Positions 32,233 through 41,812 of a stretch of DNA of 64,000 nucleotides are shown here, piece after piece (the stretch's first letter is position 1; each line of letters starts with the position of its first letter). Location: IMG/VR virus record IMGVR_UViG_3300032893_000015, positions 36,611 to 100,610 of that record; one strand, 5' to 3'. This stretch comes from a virus. Position numbers and translations under genes: made by a program. The notes under the pieces were generated by a model. That model saw only the letters and a list, made by a program, of their open reading frames with translations, did not search any database and was not told the origin of the DNA.

Positions 32233-32681
32233 CACCCCTTTTTGTGGATGCCTATCTGCGCTGCAGAAGGAGACACCGGAAGATCCGGAGGCGGGGCGGG
32301 GGGCTCCTTGGGGTCGGGCAACATCATCGCAATCCAGCGGAGGGCCTTGGGCACGTTGCCCTTGAAGGCCGCCTTGATGACGAGCGCGAACAGTCCGTAC
32401 GTCCACATGCTCGTCTTCACGCCCGCGACGACCGCCTGTTGCCAGGTCATCGTGTGGTCTACGAGCACCGCCGCCAGCTCCGTGTACACCGTCCCCGCCA
32501 CGAGCACCGCCACCGGCTTCCACCGGTCCGTGTTCCAGCTGGCTGGCATGCTGATGGGAAAGCGGCTCTCTTGGCTGAGCAGCTGCACGGTAAGGCCTGC
32601 GAGGGCCACGACGAGCAAGCCCCACTTCTGCCCGATGACGTCCTGACTCAGCTGTAGAACGATGTTCACGTACTGGTCCAT
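32232..32681 (-). CDS. Holin-like membrane protein, 149 aa
   Basis: ATG 32681 (MDQYVNIVLQLSQDVIGQKW). Three likely membrane helices: GLLVVALAGLTVQLL, VAVLVAGTVYTELAAVLV and VAGVKTSMWTYGLFALVI, then a Pro-rich cytoplasmic tail. Size and layout fit a phage holin and it is the last gene of the late block. No endolysin is visible beside it, so the call is tentative. Confidence 0.5.
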   Translation of the reverse strand: MDQYVNIVLQLSQDVIGQKWGLLVVALAGLTVQLLSQESRFPISMPASWNTDRWKPVAVLVAGTVYTELAAVLVDHTMTWQQAVVAGVKTSMWTYGLFALVIKAAFKGNVPKALRWIAMMLPDPKEPPAPPPDLPVSPSAAQIGIHKKG

Positions 32682-32706
32682 GGTGTTCGCTCCCTTCGTG
32701 TGTGCT

Positions 32707-34341
32707 TCAGAACAAGTCCCACCCGGTCACTTGTATCTGGCACCGTGTGGACGTTCCGCTTCCCGACCCCACGAGCATCGAGAACCCGGTGCCCATCGGT
32801 GGCGACGCCCCAAAGTCCACGCTCCTGTTGGGTACGGGTATCTTCAGGAGCGCCGAACAGAACATCGGATAGGTCGTCCCGTTCGGATTGACCAGGTTCA
32901 CGCTCATCCCCCCATCCGAGATCCAAAGGACATTGGTGGCGAGGTCCTCCAGCGTCACGCTAATTCCCGCGACGATGGTCGTGTTCGCCGGCACGGTGTA
33001 CCAGCAAAGTATCCTCACCCACAGCGCTCGCGCGTTGGGTGGATAGCCCAGGGCCGCATTGTTTGTATCGATGCCTGTTGGTGTCGCCGTGAACGTATAC
33101 GTCGGTCCCGCCGCGGTGATGTCTCCTCGGCTGTAGAGCACTCCGCTGCTGCTCGAGATCCACTGCGCCCTTCCGTCGTTGGTCATGAGCACGGGGTTGC
33201 CGCCGGCGTACTTCACGGCCGCCACACACATCCCCATCCCCGTGTACCCGCCCAGTCCCGTTCCCGATGGCAGGTAGATTCCCGCGGACGGTGACCCGGT
33301 GAGCGGCACGGGCGTCACATTGCTCACGGTCAGGATGCCCTTGGGGCCTTGCGGCGTATTGCTATCGAGGATCGGTGGGTACTGGGCCCATCGCGGCAGT
33401 CCGAACGGCTCCAGTAGATACACCCACCCTGGTCCGTTCGCTCCCACGCCCGCCGCCGAGATGACGGCGGTGTTGGTATTGGCGAGGGACTGCGCTCCGA
33501 TGATCCCGTAGTTGAAGTCCCCGCCCAATCGCGTGCGCCCTGGAACAGTCGGTGTCTGCGTCCAATCCGCTCCGACGCACTCCACGTGCCCGACCAGCCC
33601 GTACCCTTCGTCGATCTGCAGCGTATCGTCGAAGATCCGTCCAGTGTGGTACCCGAGCTTGTACGGCGCGTGCACTCTGTCGGCGACGAGTGGTCGCACG
33701 TCCCAGAACGTCACCGAGTTATTGTTCGTGCTGCCCGTGGGCACGACGGCTACGGCCAGCGGCAGCCACCCGCTGACGGTCCCTGGGAATCCCGATCCTG
33801 GTGTCCCTTGGCGCACTCTGTACGTGAGATAGCCCTGCACGGCTTTGCTAACGGTCGCTGGGCTGAAGCTATTGGTGAGCGGATTGAAGATGTCTCGGTT
33901 ATCGGTTTCGGCGTTGGCGTTGCTCGCCGGCTGGCACTCCACGATGTCCACTCTCGTGAGCCCCGAGCTATTCGCGGCCACCTGAATGACCCCGAGGGTC
34001 GAGATCCCCGGGTCGACGATGTACTTGTAGTTGCTGTCGTCCAGGGCCGCATCGGGCGCCAGGAACAGGCCCACTCCGCCGTCCACGTACAGGTCATTGG
34101 CGGTTGCTTGTGGCCGTACGAGGAGTCCTCCGATGATTTCCGCGGTGAGTGGGTTGGTCGTGGTGCTGATCTGGCTCCCCGGCGTCCCCACGTTCACGTC
34201 GTCGTCGCCGTAATCGACGTCCATGAGAAACCGCAGCAGCTCGGCGCGGTCGCTGTTGGCGAACTTCTGAATCCGCAGGATGTCCGTCGAAACGGCTCGC
34301 TCCAGCGTATTGATGTACATCTCCTTACCGCCGCTCGGCAT
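32707..34341 (-). CDS. Tail fibre or baseplate-distal protein, 544 aa
   Basis: ATG 34341 with GAGGAGAAGCCA upstream. An N-terminal segment (about 1-120) that looks like a baseplate attachment domain (LLRFLMDVDYGDDDVNVGTP) is followed by Gly/Thr/Ser/Asn-rich beta sequence typical of fibres and receptor-binding tips. It ends the baseplate cluster, where host-recognition proteins are usually found. No sugar-binding or hydrolase motif seen. Confidence 0.55.
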   Translation of the reverse strand: MPSGGKEMYINTLERAVSTDILRIQKFANSDRAELLRFLMDVDYGDDDVNVGTPGSQISTTTNPLTAEIIGGLLVRPQATANDLYVDGGVGLFLAPDAALDDSNYKYIVDPGISTLGVIQVAANSSGLTRVDIVECQPASNANAETDNRDIFNPLTNSFSPATVSKAVQGYLTYRVRQGTPGSGFPGTVSGWLPLAVAVVPTGSTNNNSVTFWDVRPLVADRVHAPYKLGYHTGRIFDDTLQIDEGYGLVGHVECVGADWTQTPTVPGRTRLGGDFNYGIIGAQSLANTNTAVISAAGVGANGPGWVYLLEPFGLPRWAQYPPILDSNTPQGPKGILTVSNVTPVPLTGSPSAGIYLPSGTGLGGYTGMGMCVAAVKYAGGNPVLMTNDGRAQWISSSSGVLYSRGDITAAGPTYTFTATPTGIDTNNAALGYPPNARALWVRILCWYTVPANTTIVAGISVTLEDLATNVLWISDGGMSVNLVNPNGTTYPMFCSALLKIPVPNRSVDFGASPPMGTGFSMLVGSGSGTSTRCQIQVTGWDLF

Positions 34342-34372
34342 TGGCTTCTCCTCGTGTTTTCTTGCGCTTCCC

Positions 34373-34380
34373 CAGCCTAG
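34373..34380 (-). promoter_or_regulatory. Late-junction motif CTAGGCTG, site 1
   Basis: 32 nt upstream of ATG 34341; palindrome copy 6 begins 10 bp further up. Confidence 0.45.
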
Positions 34381-34390
34381 CCCCTGGGTC

Positions 34391-34414
34391 GATTGGAAAC
34401 CCGGGTTTCCAATC
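34391..34414. repeat. Dispersed palindrome, copy 6 (intergenic)
   Basis: Full 24-bp form, just upstream of late motif site 1. Confidence 0.95.
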
Positions 34415-34527
34415 CCCTCCCTTTGCCCTCAGGAGCGCTTTCCCCTTCCCCCCTATCCCTCCCCTACCCCCCTCTTCAAAAACGCATCCTGCAGCATCCT
34501 GGCAAGACTGCAGGGGGGTTCCGGTTT

Positions 34528-36489
34528 TCAGGGACACCCGATCGTCTCCCGGTACATCGTCCAGCTCACGCCTCCCGCCCGTGCCGCTTCCACCGCCCGG
34601 TACACCTGCCCCCAGATCTGTCTGCCGATGACGGGGAACCCGTCGTAGAAGTTCGCGTTGTACCCCCGGTCGTAAAAGCCCCCGATGTGTTGCAGCGGCA
34701 GGCTGTCGTAACAGAATCCGAAGTCTCCGGCTCCGATGTTGGCGACGCCCAGCAGGAACGACGCGCGGAAGTTCAAGTAATCCAGCCACACCCTGTACCG
34801 CTGCTGCAGTGCGCAAAGCGGCTGCGTGCTGCCGATGATCGGGATCCTTGGCGACGTGAGGGGTCGGCTTGTGCTGACGAGCATGTCCCCGCCCGCCACC
34901 GTCAGCCGGTTCGGTCCGCGCTTGCGAATGAGGACCAGTTGTGTGCTGGACAGGAGCGACCCGTACCACCCGTCTGCGACGAATCTCCCGTTCACGTCCA
35001 CCCACGCTATGCGTTCGTTGCGTTGGTACGGATCGCTGCCGACGACGAACCCCAACTGCAGGACGAGACAGTCCGTATCCCACCAGTCCCCTCCCGTATC
35101 GGTGCGCAGGCGGTCGTAGTAAAACCCGGGTAGGTAGCTGAACCCGACTTCCCTCAGACACGCCGGCCCGTACTGCCCCAGTTGCTTGTTGGCTTGGCGT
35201 TTGATGGCATTCGGCGAGACGACGTCGGGTGCCGCTGCGATTCGCTGTCGGTAGCTGTTGGCGGTCTCTCCCCCGTTCAGGGCAATGTTGCGCTCTTTGC
35301 CGAGGGCCACGAGCATCCCGCTTCTGCCTCCGGTTGGCTGCGCGGCGTTGGTGGCAGTGATGCCCCAGTCCTGCACCCAATCGAGCACCCTCCACGTCGC
35401 TCCGGTATTGGGCAGGGGTGGGTTTGCGGGAGCCTCTGCCGTGTAGATGAGCGCCGTCGATTGCGCGCCTTGCGTCGTCGTCGCCACCTGCCCGTAGGCA
35501 CCGCTCGTCTGCCCCACGGCGTACTTCCCGGTGACCACTTGGCTGCCCTGCAGCACGGTGTACACGAGCCTTACGGTGCCGTTCTGCAGCGTAGTCGTCC
35601 CGAGCACGACGCCTGTCGCCGTGTACGTCGTGATGGGATGCCCCGTCCCGATCCACACGACTTCCCCAGGGACGAAGGCCCCGGTCACGCTCGCGAGCTC
35701 TATGGCGTAGTCGATGCCGAGCAGCATCGCGCTACCGTTGGGGGGTGCCGCCGGGATGTACCCGACCAGCCTCGCGACCACGCCCTGATTCGCTCCCGCC
35801 GTGAACTGCACGTACTGGCCCAAGTGCTGCGGCAGCAGCATGGGCACTTGGTCGAAGCACGTGAGTGTGGCTCGTGCGCTCGGTGCGATGAGGTTCGGGG
35901 TTGGTGGTGTGATGGGCCCCACCAGCGTGATGGTCCCTCGGTCCGCGGTGTACCCGGACCCCACTTGGTCGATCCACTGCAGGGTATTGGGTTGCGGGTT
36001 GTTGTATCCGTAGCCGGCCTTTTCGGCGACGCAGGCGACGGTATACGGGCCCGAGTCTCCGGGTGGGAACACCAGCGGCGCCACGGGGGTGTACCGACGT
36101 CCGGTGAGCACTTGCACGCCCGCCGCTCCCGGCTGCGTGCCCCAGTCGTTTGCGTATTCGTCGATGAAGAACTGTCCGGGCAGCAGCACCAGAGCCCACT
36201 GCGTGTACCCGTTGCGCGCGATGGTGATCTGCACAGTCGCCTGCTGTTCCAGGTCCGCCGGTGCCGCGCTTTGCCCGCTCCAGGGCAGTATGTACATCGC
36301 CTGGGTGGTCGTATCGATCGCCTGCGACACGCGCGCGAACTGCGCGAACATCTGCGTATAAGCCTCCCAGCCCGCCCCCTCCCCTGCCGCTTCCAGGGCT
36401 TGGCTGTACGAGAGATCGACCGCCCCCTCCCATATGGCTTGTATGTCCGCTTGCGTGAGCGGTCCCTGCTTTGCTCCTGCCGACGTCAT
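34528..36489 (-). CDS. Large baseplate/tail protein, 653 aa
   Basis: Follows the baseplate J gene directly, where T4 gp48/gp6-region or P2 gpI-type proteins sit. The first 120 residues are helical (DIQAIWEGAVDLSYSQALEA), the middle is beta-rich with Thr/Val/Gly repeats, and the end is aromatic-rich (RGYNANFYDGFPVIGRQIW). No specific family recognised; assignment rests on position. Confidence 0.55.
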   Translation of the reverse strand: MTSAGAKQGPLTQADIQAIWEGAVDLSYSQALEAAGEGAGWEAYTQMFAQFARVSQAIDTTTQAMYILPWSGQSAAPADLEQQATVQITIARNGYTQWALVLLPGQFFIDEYANDWGTQPGAAGVQVLTGRRYTPVAPLVFPPGDSGPYTVACVAEKAGYGYNNPQPNTLQWIDQVGSGYTADRGTITLVGPITPPTPNLIAPSARATLTCFDQVPMLLPQHLGQYVQFTAGANQGVVARLVGYIPAAPPNGSAMLLGIDYAIELASVTGAFVPGEVVWIGTGHPITTYTATGVVLGTTTLQNGTVRLVYTVLQGSQVVTGKYAVGQTSGAYGQVATTTQGAQSTALIYTAEAPANPPLPNTGATWRVLDWVQDWGITATNAAQPTGGRSGMLVALGKERNIALNGGETANSYRQRIAAAPDVVSPNAIKRQANKQLGQYGPACLREVGFSYLPGFYYDRLRTDTGGDWWDTDCLVLQLGFVVGSDPYQRNERIAWVDVNGRFVADGWYGSLLSSTQLVLIRKRGPNRLTVAGGDMLVSTSRPLTSPRIPIIGSTQPLCALQQRYRVWLDYLNFRASFLLGVANIGAGDFGFCYDSLPLQHIGGFYDRGYNANFYDGFPVIGRQIWGQVYRAVEAARAGGVSWTMYRETIGCP

Positions 36490-36493
36490 GGGG

Positions 36494-37609
36494 TCAGCTC
36501 AGCGTAACGTGCGCCAGGTCCGTGCGTATCGTCTGCCCTGCCTCCGGCACGACGTCGGTGATGGGACTGACGATACTCGCTTGGCTCTGCACGAGCCCAT
36601 CGGCGACGAACCGCCTGAGCACCGAGTACAAGTCCGCCAGGTACAACGTTCCGCTGACGGGTAGGCTGTTGACGAACTCCACAATCGCCGCCTGCACCGC
36701 CGCTGACATCGTCACGGTGTCCACGCCCGTCTGCCACGCCAACGCGAGCTGAATGCTCTGGATGAAAGGGATGCTCGTGTTGACGATGACACCGATCCCC
36801 GCCGCCCTGTAGTCGAGCAGGGCCACGGCCACCGCCTGCGCCATGGGCACGCTGGCCACTCCGCTCGAGTCCGCGATGTACAGCTGCACGAGCCGTGCGG
36901 GTTGTGCGGTGTTGGTGATGACCTCTTGGGCCAGCGCACTGACGACTCCCGGCACGGTCAGGGCGCCGAACTCGATGGCCGCGAGCACTCCCCTTCGCGC
37001 CGTGAGCCAAAAGTTGCGCAAGCGGTTCTTGAACGTGTCCAGGTCCTCCCGATCCTCGCCTCCGGCCGACGTCGCGTCGTTGTTCACCTGAATGCTCGGG
37101 TCGAACAGGGCGGCTGGGTTGGCGAAGCGCCGTATCTGATTCGCCCCTACTTGTGACGCTTTCCCTGCCTCTGCCGCGCGCGCGTTCACAATGACCTTGT
37201 CCAGCGTCGTCGCTCCGAACGTCGCGGGCTGCGTGGTGAGAAACTGCGTTCCCCCGAGCGCCGTCATCAGCGTATTGGCTGGGATGTTCCCTCCTCCGGC
37301 TGCAAAGCTCGCCCTGTAAAAGCGCACTTGCGTGGTCGCGGGCGAAGCTCCCTTGCGGGTCGTTTGGTACCGGTCCCACGCATACCGGTCCAGGTCGTCG
37401 TCGTCGGTAATCGAGTCGAGCAGCAGCCGGCTGACGGCGAAGCCCAGTTGCTTGGTGACGGCATCCGCGAGCACACTCGCCGTCCCCACGAACAGGTTCG
37501 CATCGCTCCCCTGCACGTCGACCATTCCCGGGTCGATCTTCTGCGCTCTGCTGAGCACATACTGTCTGCCCAGCTGGTAGTAGTCGAGCCTCGTCGGTAG
37601 GTCGGCCAT
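36494..37609 (-). CDS. Baseplate J-like wedge protein
   Basis: 371 aa. DREDLDTFKNRLRNFWLTAR followed by RGVLAAIEFGAL and PGV is the hallmark segment of the Baseplate_J family (Mu gp47, P2 gpJ, T4 gp6 core). The C-terminal repeat-like beta-alpha units (AVAVALLDYRAAGIGV) also fit. Forms the baseplate ring that triggers sheath contraction. Lies next to the gp25-like gene, as usual. Confidence 0.85.
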   Translation of the reverse strand: MADLPTRLDYYQLGRQYVLSRAQKIDPGMVDVQGSDANLFVGTASVLADAVTKQLGFAVSRLLLDSITDDDDLDRYAWDRYQTTRKGASPATTQVRFYRASFAAGGGNIPANTLMTALGGTQFLTTQPATFGATTLDKVIVNARAAEAGKASQVGANQIRRFANPAALFDPSIQVNNDATSAGGEDREDLDTFKNRLRNFWLTARRGVLAAIEFGALTVPGVVSALAQEVITNTAQPARLVQLYIADSSGVASVPMAQAVAVALLDYRAAGIGVIVNTSIPFIQSIQLALAWQTGVDTVTMSAAVQAAIVEFVNSLPVSGTLYLADLYSVLRRFVADGLVQSQASIVSPITDVVPEAGQTIRTDLAHVTLS

Positions 37610-37621
37610 GTGTTCGGGGTT

Positions 37622-37629
37622 CAGCCTAG
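37622..37629 (-). promoter_or_regulatory. Late-junction motif CTAGGCTG, site 2
   Basis: Between the gp25-like stop and the baseplate J start (13 nt away), inside a GGGGT...ACCCC inverted pair. Confidence 0.4.
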
Positions 37630-37640
37630 CAGCACCCCGC

Positions 37641-38561
37641 TTACTGCACGGGGAACAGCGTCTTGTACTTCGTGGTCTGGCCGTTACGCTTTTGCACGAA
37701 GACGTCGAGACGAAAGAGTCCCGGGTTGTTCGTGTCCGGACGAGTCAACGCCGTGACCTTCGCCACTTCCGGCTCCTGCGCAAACTGCGTCTCCACGTCC
37801 GCCGTGAGCTGCTCGCGCACGGCCGCCTTCCCCAGCCGCTTGATGTACGTCGTAATGCCCACGCCGTACCCGTCCCCCAGGTGTAGGTACCCACCCTTGC
37901 GACTGAAGAGCCTTCGGTTCAGTCGCTTGCGCAGACCATCGTCTCGGCTGTCGATGGCATAGTCGTGGTCGTCGGTGTATCCGAACGACCCGAGCGCTGT
38001 TTGCGCGGGCTGAGCGATGGTGCTGTTACGAGCCGCTTGCGGGCTTTGCGGGTTGGCGAAGTCCCGCATCGGCGCACTGCTCTCGACGTTCGTCCTCGCC
38101 AGCGCCATGTACACGCTCGGTGTCGCCGCCATGCTCGCGCTGGGATCCAGCGTCTGGCTTTGGTCCGCGCTGCTGATGGTCCCGACCACCGCCGTGTACT
38201 GCGCCGGGTACGGGGTCATGGGTCGGTCCAGCGTGACGTCCACGTACAACCCTGGAGCCGCCCCGGCGATGGTGGGTAGGGCCGTCGACAGCACGGACAC
38301 GGGTCGCGCCGGCTGCCCATCCAGGCCACTGGTCCCCGTGACAGGCAGCACCTGCCAGAGAGCTGCGTTGCTCGCGTCGCCCGGGTCGAGCACCCCGGAG
38401 TAGTACACGGGGGTGGTGAACTGCACGCGCACGACGTTCTCGGCGACGGCGCTCGCTGCCACCACTTGCAGCGGTATCCCGATGCCTCCGGGTCCCGCCG
38501 GTGGCAGCCCTCCCCACCCGGAGCTCCCGTAGCCTCCCGAGCCCCACCCGACCATCGTCAT
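37641..38561 (-). CDS. Baseplate protein with gp25/GPW-like C-terminal domain
   Basis: 306 aa, ATG 38561 in an ATGA overlap. Gly/Ser-rich start, a beta domain (VVRVQFTTPVYYSG), then a C-terminal 110 residues (LGDGYGVGITTYIKRLGKAA, EVAKVTALTRPD, LFRLDVFVQ) that fit the GPW/gp25 wedge fold. Extra N-terminal domain makes it twice the usual gp25 size. Confidence 0.65.
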   Translation of the reverse strand: MTMVGWGSGGYGSSGWGGLPPAGPGGIGIPLQVVAASAVAENVVRVQFTTPVYYSGVLDPGDASNAALWQVLPVTGTSGLDGQPARPVSVLSTALPTIAGAAPGLYVDVTLDRPMTPYPAQYTAVVGTISSADQSQTLDPSASMAATPSVYMALARTNVESSAPMRDFANPQSPQAARNSTIAQPAQTALGSFGYTDDHDYAIDSRDDGLRKRLNRRLFSRKGGYLHLGDGYGVGITTYIKRLGKAAVREQLTADVETQFAQEPEVAKVTALTRPDTNNPGLFRLDVFVQKRNGQTTKYKTLFPVQ

Positions 38562-38881
38562 GCTGCTTCTCCTGCTTGGTCGAGGTCGTCCGGATTCGGG
38601 TCGGCGTTCGGCGTTCGGCCTCCGCCCCACTTCACCCCCGCATCCACCGACAGCGGGTTGTTCAGGTCACAGTTGAGCGCGAGCGAAAGCTTGATGGTGG
38701 GCAGGGGTGGAGGAAACTGGATCCCGAACGACGGGATAACGAACCCGAACTTGAAAAAGAGCGTCGGCGGGAACTTGAAGCCGCAAAGACTCTTCGCGTC
38801 GGGCGCATCCGCCAGCCCCGCATCGAGGCTGACGCCGGGGGGTGTGGGCGGGGGACCGGCTGGGGGCGGAGGGAAACCCAT
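38558..38881 (-). CDS. Pro/Gly-rich small tail protein, 107 aa
   Basis: ATG 38881 follows GGGAAGCACCACC. Begins MGFPPPPAGPPP, then hydrophobic beta-like sequence (TIKLSLALNCDLNNPLSVDAG) and an acidic tail. Two cysteines. Position between the spike and gp25-like genes suggests a PAAR-like tip or baseplate piece, though no PAAR motif is evident. Confidence 0.55.
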   Translation of the reverse strand: MGFPPPPAGPPPTPPGVSLDAGLADAPDAKSLCGFKFPPTLFFKFGFVIPSFGIQFPPPLPTIKLSLALNCDLNNPLSVDAGVKWGGGRTPNADPNPDDLDQAGEAA

Positions 38882-38893
38882 GGTGGTGCTTCC

Positions 38894-38901
38894 CAGCCTA
38901 C
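38894..38901 (-). promoter_or_regulatory. Late-junction motif GTAGGCTG, site 3
   Basis: 13 nt upstream of ATG 38881 and 1 bp from palindrome copy 7. Confidence 0.45.
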
Positions 38902-38902
38902 C

Positions 38903-38926
38903 GATTGGAAACCCGGGTTTCCAATC
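38903..38926. repeat. Dispersed palindrome, copy 7 (overlaps a stop codon)
   Basis: Full 24-bp form; its end overlaps the stop codon of the spike gene (38925-38927). Confidence 0.95.
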
Positions 38927-39938
38927 ACCCAACGAGCAGCCCGACGCACCCTACGTTCGGCGTTCCCGGGGTGGACCCTGCTTGCAGCGCCGAGCTCACC
39001 GCGCTCCCGAGTATCGTCGGGTCGTAGGGCAACGCGGCTGCCGTCTCTACGATCGCCGCCAGTCCTATTGGCGTGATGAGCGGCGTGATAAGCCCCGCCA
39101 ATGTTGACCCAGTCATTGGCGTGACCACCGGCGTGAGCACCTCCACCAGCATCTGATTGAAGGCCGTGAGGACCATGAGCACACTTTCGATGCTCGTCGC
39201 GTGCCAGTTCGGCTGATTCCCGCTGGTCGCGAGCGACAGCGTTCCGGTCGACAGAAACGTGCTTGCGCTCTGGTCCAACACCAGTTGCGCCGCCTGGCTT
39301 TGCAGGAGCACTTGTTTGCTCGTGGGGTCCAGCTGCACGAGCGCGCTGAGGTCGTGCAGCTGTAGGCCGACCATATCGTGCGACAGGCTCATGTAGTGCC
39401 CGTCTCCGCTCTGCAGCGTGATGTCCCCGGTGTTGCCGATGTTCAGGAAGGCCCCTGCCGTCGTCTCGCGGAAGAGGAAGGCGTTCCCCGTCTCGAAGAT
39501 GACCGACGCCATCGAGCGGAAAAACGCGGTAGTGTTTTTCGTCGGATCGGTCCCGCCGACGTTCTGCGGAAAGCTATCCCTCCCCTGCGTCAGCCTCCCG
39601 ACGATGACCCCGCCTTCCATCTCGCTTCCGCCGGGGATGACGACGATGACCTCGTCCCCTTCTTGGAACGGTGCCCACGAGCCTTCCCCTTTGCCCGCAA
39701 AGTGGCTGGCCACTCTGCAGGGGAGTCTCGTCCCTCCTGGCACCAGCGTGACGTTGACGAGCGGATACGGCAGCGGCGTACCGTCGTCGTCCGCAAAGGC
39801 CACGCTCCTGGCGTTGGGCGTGTCTGCGTCGACCAGCCCGATCGACACCCACGCTCGCGGGTCGTTGCCTGGTCGCGCCTGCCCGGCCATGAGCGACGCC
39901 AGGTCGTCGAACATCCCCGTCCCCATGCTCGGGCGCAT
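38925..39938 (-). CDS. Baseplate spike (gpV/gp5-like)
   Basis: 337 aa. An N-terminal OB-fold (VNVTLVPGG, then FQEGDEVIVVIPGGSEMEGG followed by VIVGRL) as in P2 gpV and Mu gp45, then a stretch of alternating beta sequence (TGDITLQSGDGHYMSLSHD) suited to a trimeric beta-helix, and a hydrophobic C-terminus. The spike is the membrane-piercing tip of the tail. Located beside hub and wedge genes. Confidence 0.75.
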   Translation of the reverse strand: MRPSMGTGMFDDLASLMAGQARPGNDPRAWVSIGLVDADTPNARSVAFADDDGTPLPYPLVNVTLVPGGTRLPCRVASHFAGKGEGSWAPFQEGDEVIVVIPGGSEMEGGVIVGRLTQGRDSFPQNVGGTDPTKNTTAFFRSMASVIFETGNAFLFRETTAGAFLNIGNTGDITLQSGDGHYMSLSHDMVGLQLHDLSALVQLDPTSKQVLLQSQAAQLVLDQSASTFLSTGTLSLATSGNQPNWHATSIESVLMVLTAFNQMLVEVLTPVVTPMTGSTLAGLITPLITPIGLAAIVETAAALPYDPTILGSAVSSALQAGSTPGTPNVGCVGLLVG

Positions 39939-39943
39939 CGCTT

Positions 39944-41806
39944 TTACCCCCCCACCGTCGGCGGTGGTCCGCTCGGTTGCGGTCCCGTGGCGGGCGTTGC
40001 CGGGGGTGCACTGGCCCCTGCTGCTGCCGGTTCCTGTCCACCATCCAGTTGCTTGTCCGCGCGCACCTCGACGTAGTTCACGGCTTGAATGCCGAACTCC
40101 ACTCCGTCATCGATGCTGCCGTTGACGTCCATCTGCTTCACGCGGAACACGCTGGGGAAGTTCGCATCCGTGTACGTTTTCGCGTACTGGTCGGCGAACG
40201 CCGCATCGAACCCGATGTCTTTCATTCGCTGGGCATTGCGCGCCTGCGTGGACAGGTCCCTTTCGGTTGCGGTGGTCGTGCTCGACGCCTGCTCATCTCT
40301 GGCGACGAGCACTTCCAGCGGATCCCCGGGCCGCATATCAAGCAGGTCCGGGTCCCCGTTGTCCCCGCCGAACGACGCAAAGTTGATCGTCCTGAGCTCC
40401 CACGTGAGCTCGTTGCGTCCGAGGTTCTCGTACACCTCTTGAGCGATGACCTTGAGGGTGGCTGCGTCCTTGACGCCTGGCACCGTCAGCACCAGCCACT
40501 TCTGATCTGGTGTGGCATCCCCCGGAATGGCGTACACCTGCCTGTCCGCGGGGAGGGGAAAGCGCCCCACCAGAATCTGTTTCTGTTCGCTGTTGTAGCT
40601 ACGCACTTCGATGTTCTGCGGCGCGTTCTTGGTGAGGTTGCGTTCGCAGCGCATCTCGAAAAGGTTCCTACCCCATATGAGCTGCCTGTACTGCAGCGTC
40701 TTGGGGTCGTTGCTCGTGCCTGCGATGTACATGTGCTGCCCGGGCAGTCTCCGGCCCTTGAAGGGATCGTCTCCGCGCGCTGTGACGTTGCTGCTGGTGA
40801 GGGCTCTGGTGCGCTGGATGACGAGCGTCGTCCCTTCGATGCGCAAGCCGTGCCCGATGGCTCGGCAGCAATCGGTGAAGTAATCCCACACGGTCAACTG
40901 CTCGGTCCCGCCTCCTCCGTGCGACGGTGGCGGTCCGAGATGTGGCCTGTACGCGCTCTTGGCCAGCACATCGCCCAGCGCCGGTGGCGTTGTCCCCGGT
41001 GGTCGGTATTCGATCGACAGCCCTGCGAACTGCGGGAAGTGCGTGAGGTACTGGGCAAAGGCCTTATCGATGGGCAGGTTCGCCGCAACGTTCAGGGCGG
41101 GTGGCGCGTGCTGCGTGAGGAACAGCTGGGTGTTGTCGCGGCACTCGCACCGGAGCACCGGATCGTTTTCGTCCGACCATTCCACCGTCCACTTATCCAC
41201 CCACCCCTGGAAACGCACGTTCGTGCGCTGCTGCCCGTTTCCGTCCGTCCACGTCTCGGGGAGGAACGCCGCCGGTTGCGCCGAGCTCCCCGGGCTCCCT
41301 TGCAGGGTTCCTCCCCCTCCGTCTCCTGTTCCCGCGAACACTTCCGCCGCCGCATCCCCAATGGGAATGGTCCCCAGCAGGAAGACAACAGCGATGGATC
41401 GAACGGTTCTCGGGTCGATGGGCAGATCGATAAGCCTACAGGTGAACATGAGCGTGTCGGCGGTTCGGATCCCGTTCTGGGACCACTTGAACTCCATCGG
41501 CACGATCCCCTCGACCACCTGCGTGAGCCCGTCGCTGCTGCTGGCCTGCTGCTGTCCCGTCCCGAACGTCGTCGTCCCCTGCCCTTGCAGCAGGTAGCGG
41601 GTGGTCCCCGGCGGGGACATCGGATCTGGCGTGACGACGAGATCGGTCCTGTTGATGTTCGTCCCGTTCAGGCTCTTGGTGGGTTTCGCCGGCACCTTGG
41701 CTTGCAGGTGGCTGTAGTTGCCGAACTCGTCGAACCGGATGATGAGCCGCACGCGCCACCGGGGAACGTAGTCCTGCGGACCGTAGTCGGGTGTCTCGTC
41801 TCCCAC
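39944..41806 (-). CDS. Baseplate hub (gpD/gp27/XkdQ-like)
   Basis: 620 aa, start GTG 41806. The central part (TVWDYFTDCCRAIGHGLRIE, then LQYRQLIWGRNLFEMRCERNL) matches the hub pattern of late-control gpD and XkdQ proteins. It would be the trimeric hub holding the spike and starting the tail tube. Disordered Pro/Ala tail. Order LysM protein, hub, spike is typical. Confidence 0.75.
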   Translation of the reverse strand: MGDETPDYGPQDYVPRWRVRLIIRFDEFGNYSHLQAKVPAKPTKSLNGTNINRTDLVVTPDPMSPPGTTRYLLQGQGTTTFGTGQQQASSSDGLTQVVEGIVPMEFKWSQNGIRTADTLMFTCRLIDLPIDPRTVRSIAVVFLLGTIPIGDAAAEVFAGTGDGGGGTLQGSPGSSAQPAAFLPETWTDGNGQQRTNVRFQGWVDKWTVEWSDENDPVLRCECRDNTQLFLTQHAPPALNVAANLPIDKAFAQYLTHFPQFAGLSIEYRPPGTTPPALGDVLAKSAYRPHLGPPPSHGGGGTEQLTVWDYFTDCCRAIGHGLRIEGTTLVIQRTRALTSSNVTARGDDPFKGRRLPGQHMYIAGTSNDPKTLQYRQLIWGRNLFEMRCERNLTKNAPQNIEVRSYNSEQKQILVGRFPLPADRQVYAIPGDATPDQKWLVLTVPGVKDAATLKVIAQEVYENLGRNELTWELRTINFASFGGDNGDPDLLDMRPGDPLEVLVARDEQASSTTTATERDLSTQARNAQRMKDIGFDAAFADQYAKTYTDANFPSVFRVKQMDVNGSIDDGVEFGIQAVNYVEVRADKQLDGGQEPAAAGASAPPATPATGPQPSGPPPTVGG

Positions 41807-41812
41807 GCTCCG

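Larger units (their letters stand above)
34342..34527. other. Intergenic region of 186 bp
   Basis: Holds the late motif (34373-34380) and palindrome copy 6; no further gene seen. Confidence 0.6.

Noticed and set aside
34325-35656. Minus-strand 443-codon frame
   Set aside because: Lies in another frame of the 653-aa baseplate gene; Arg/Gly-rich composition of a shadow frame.
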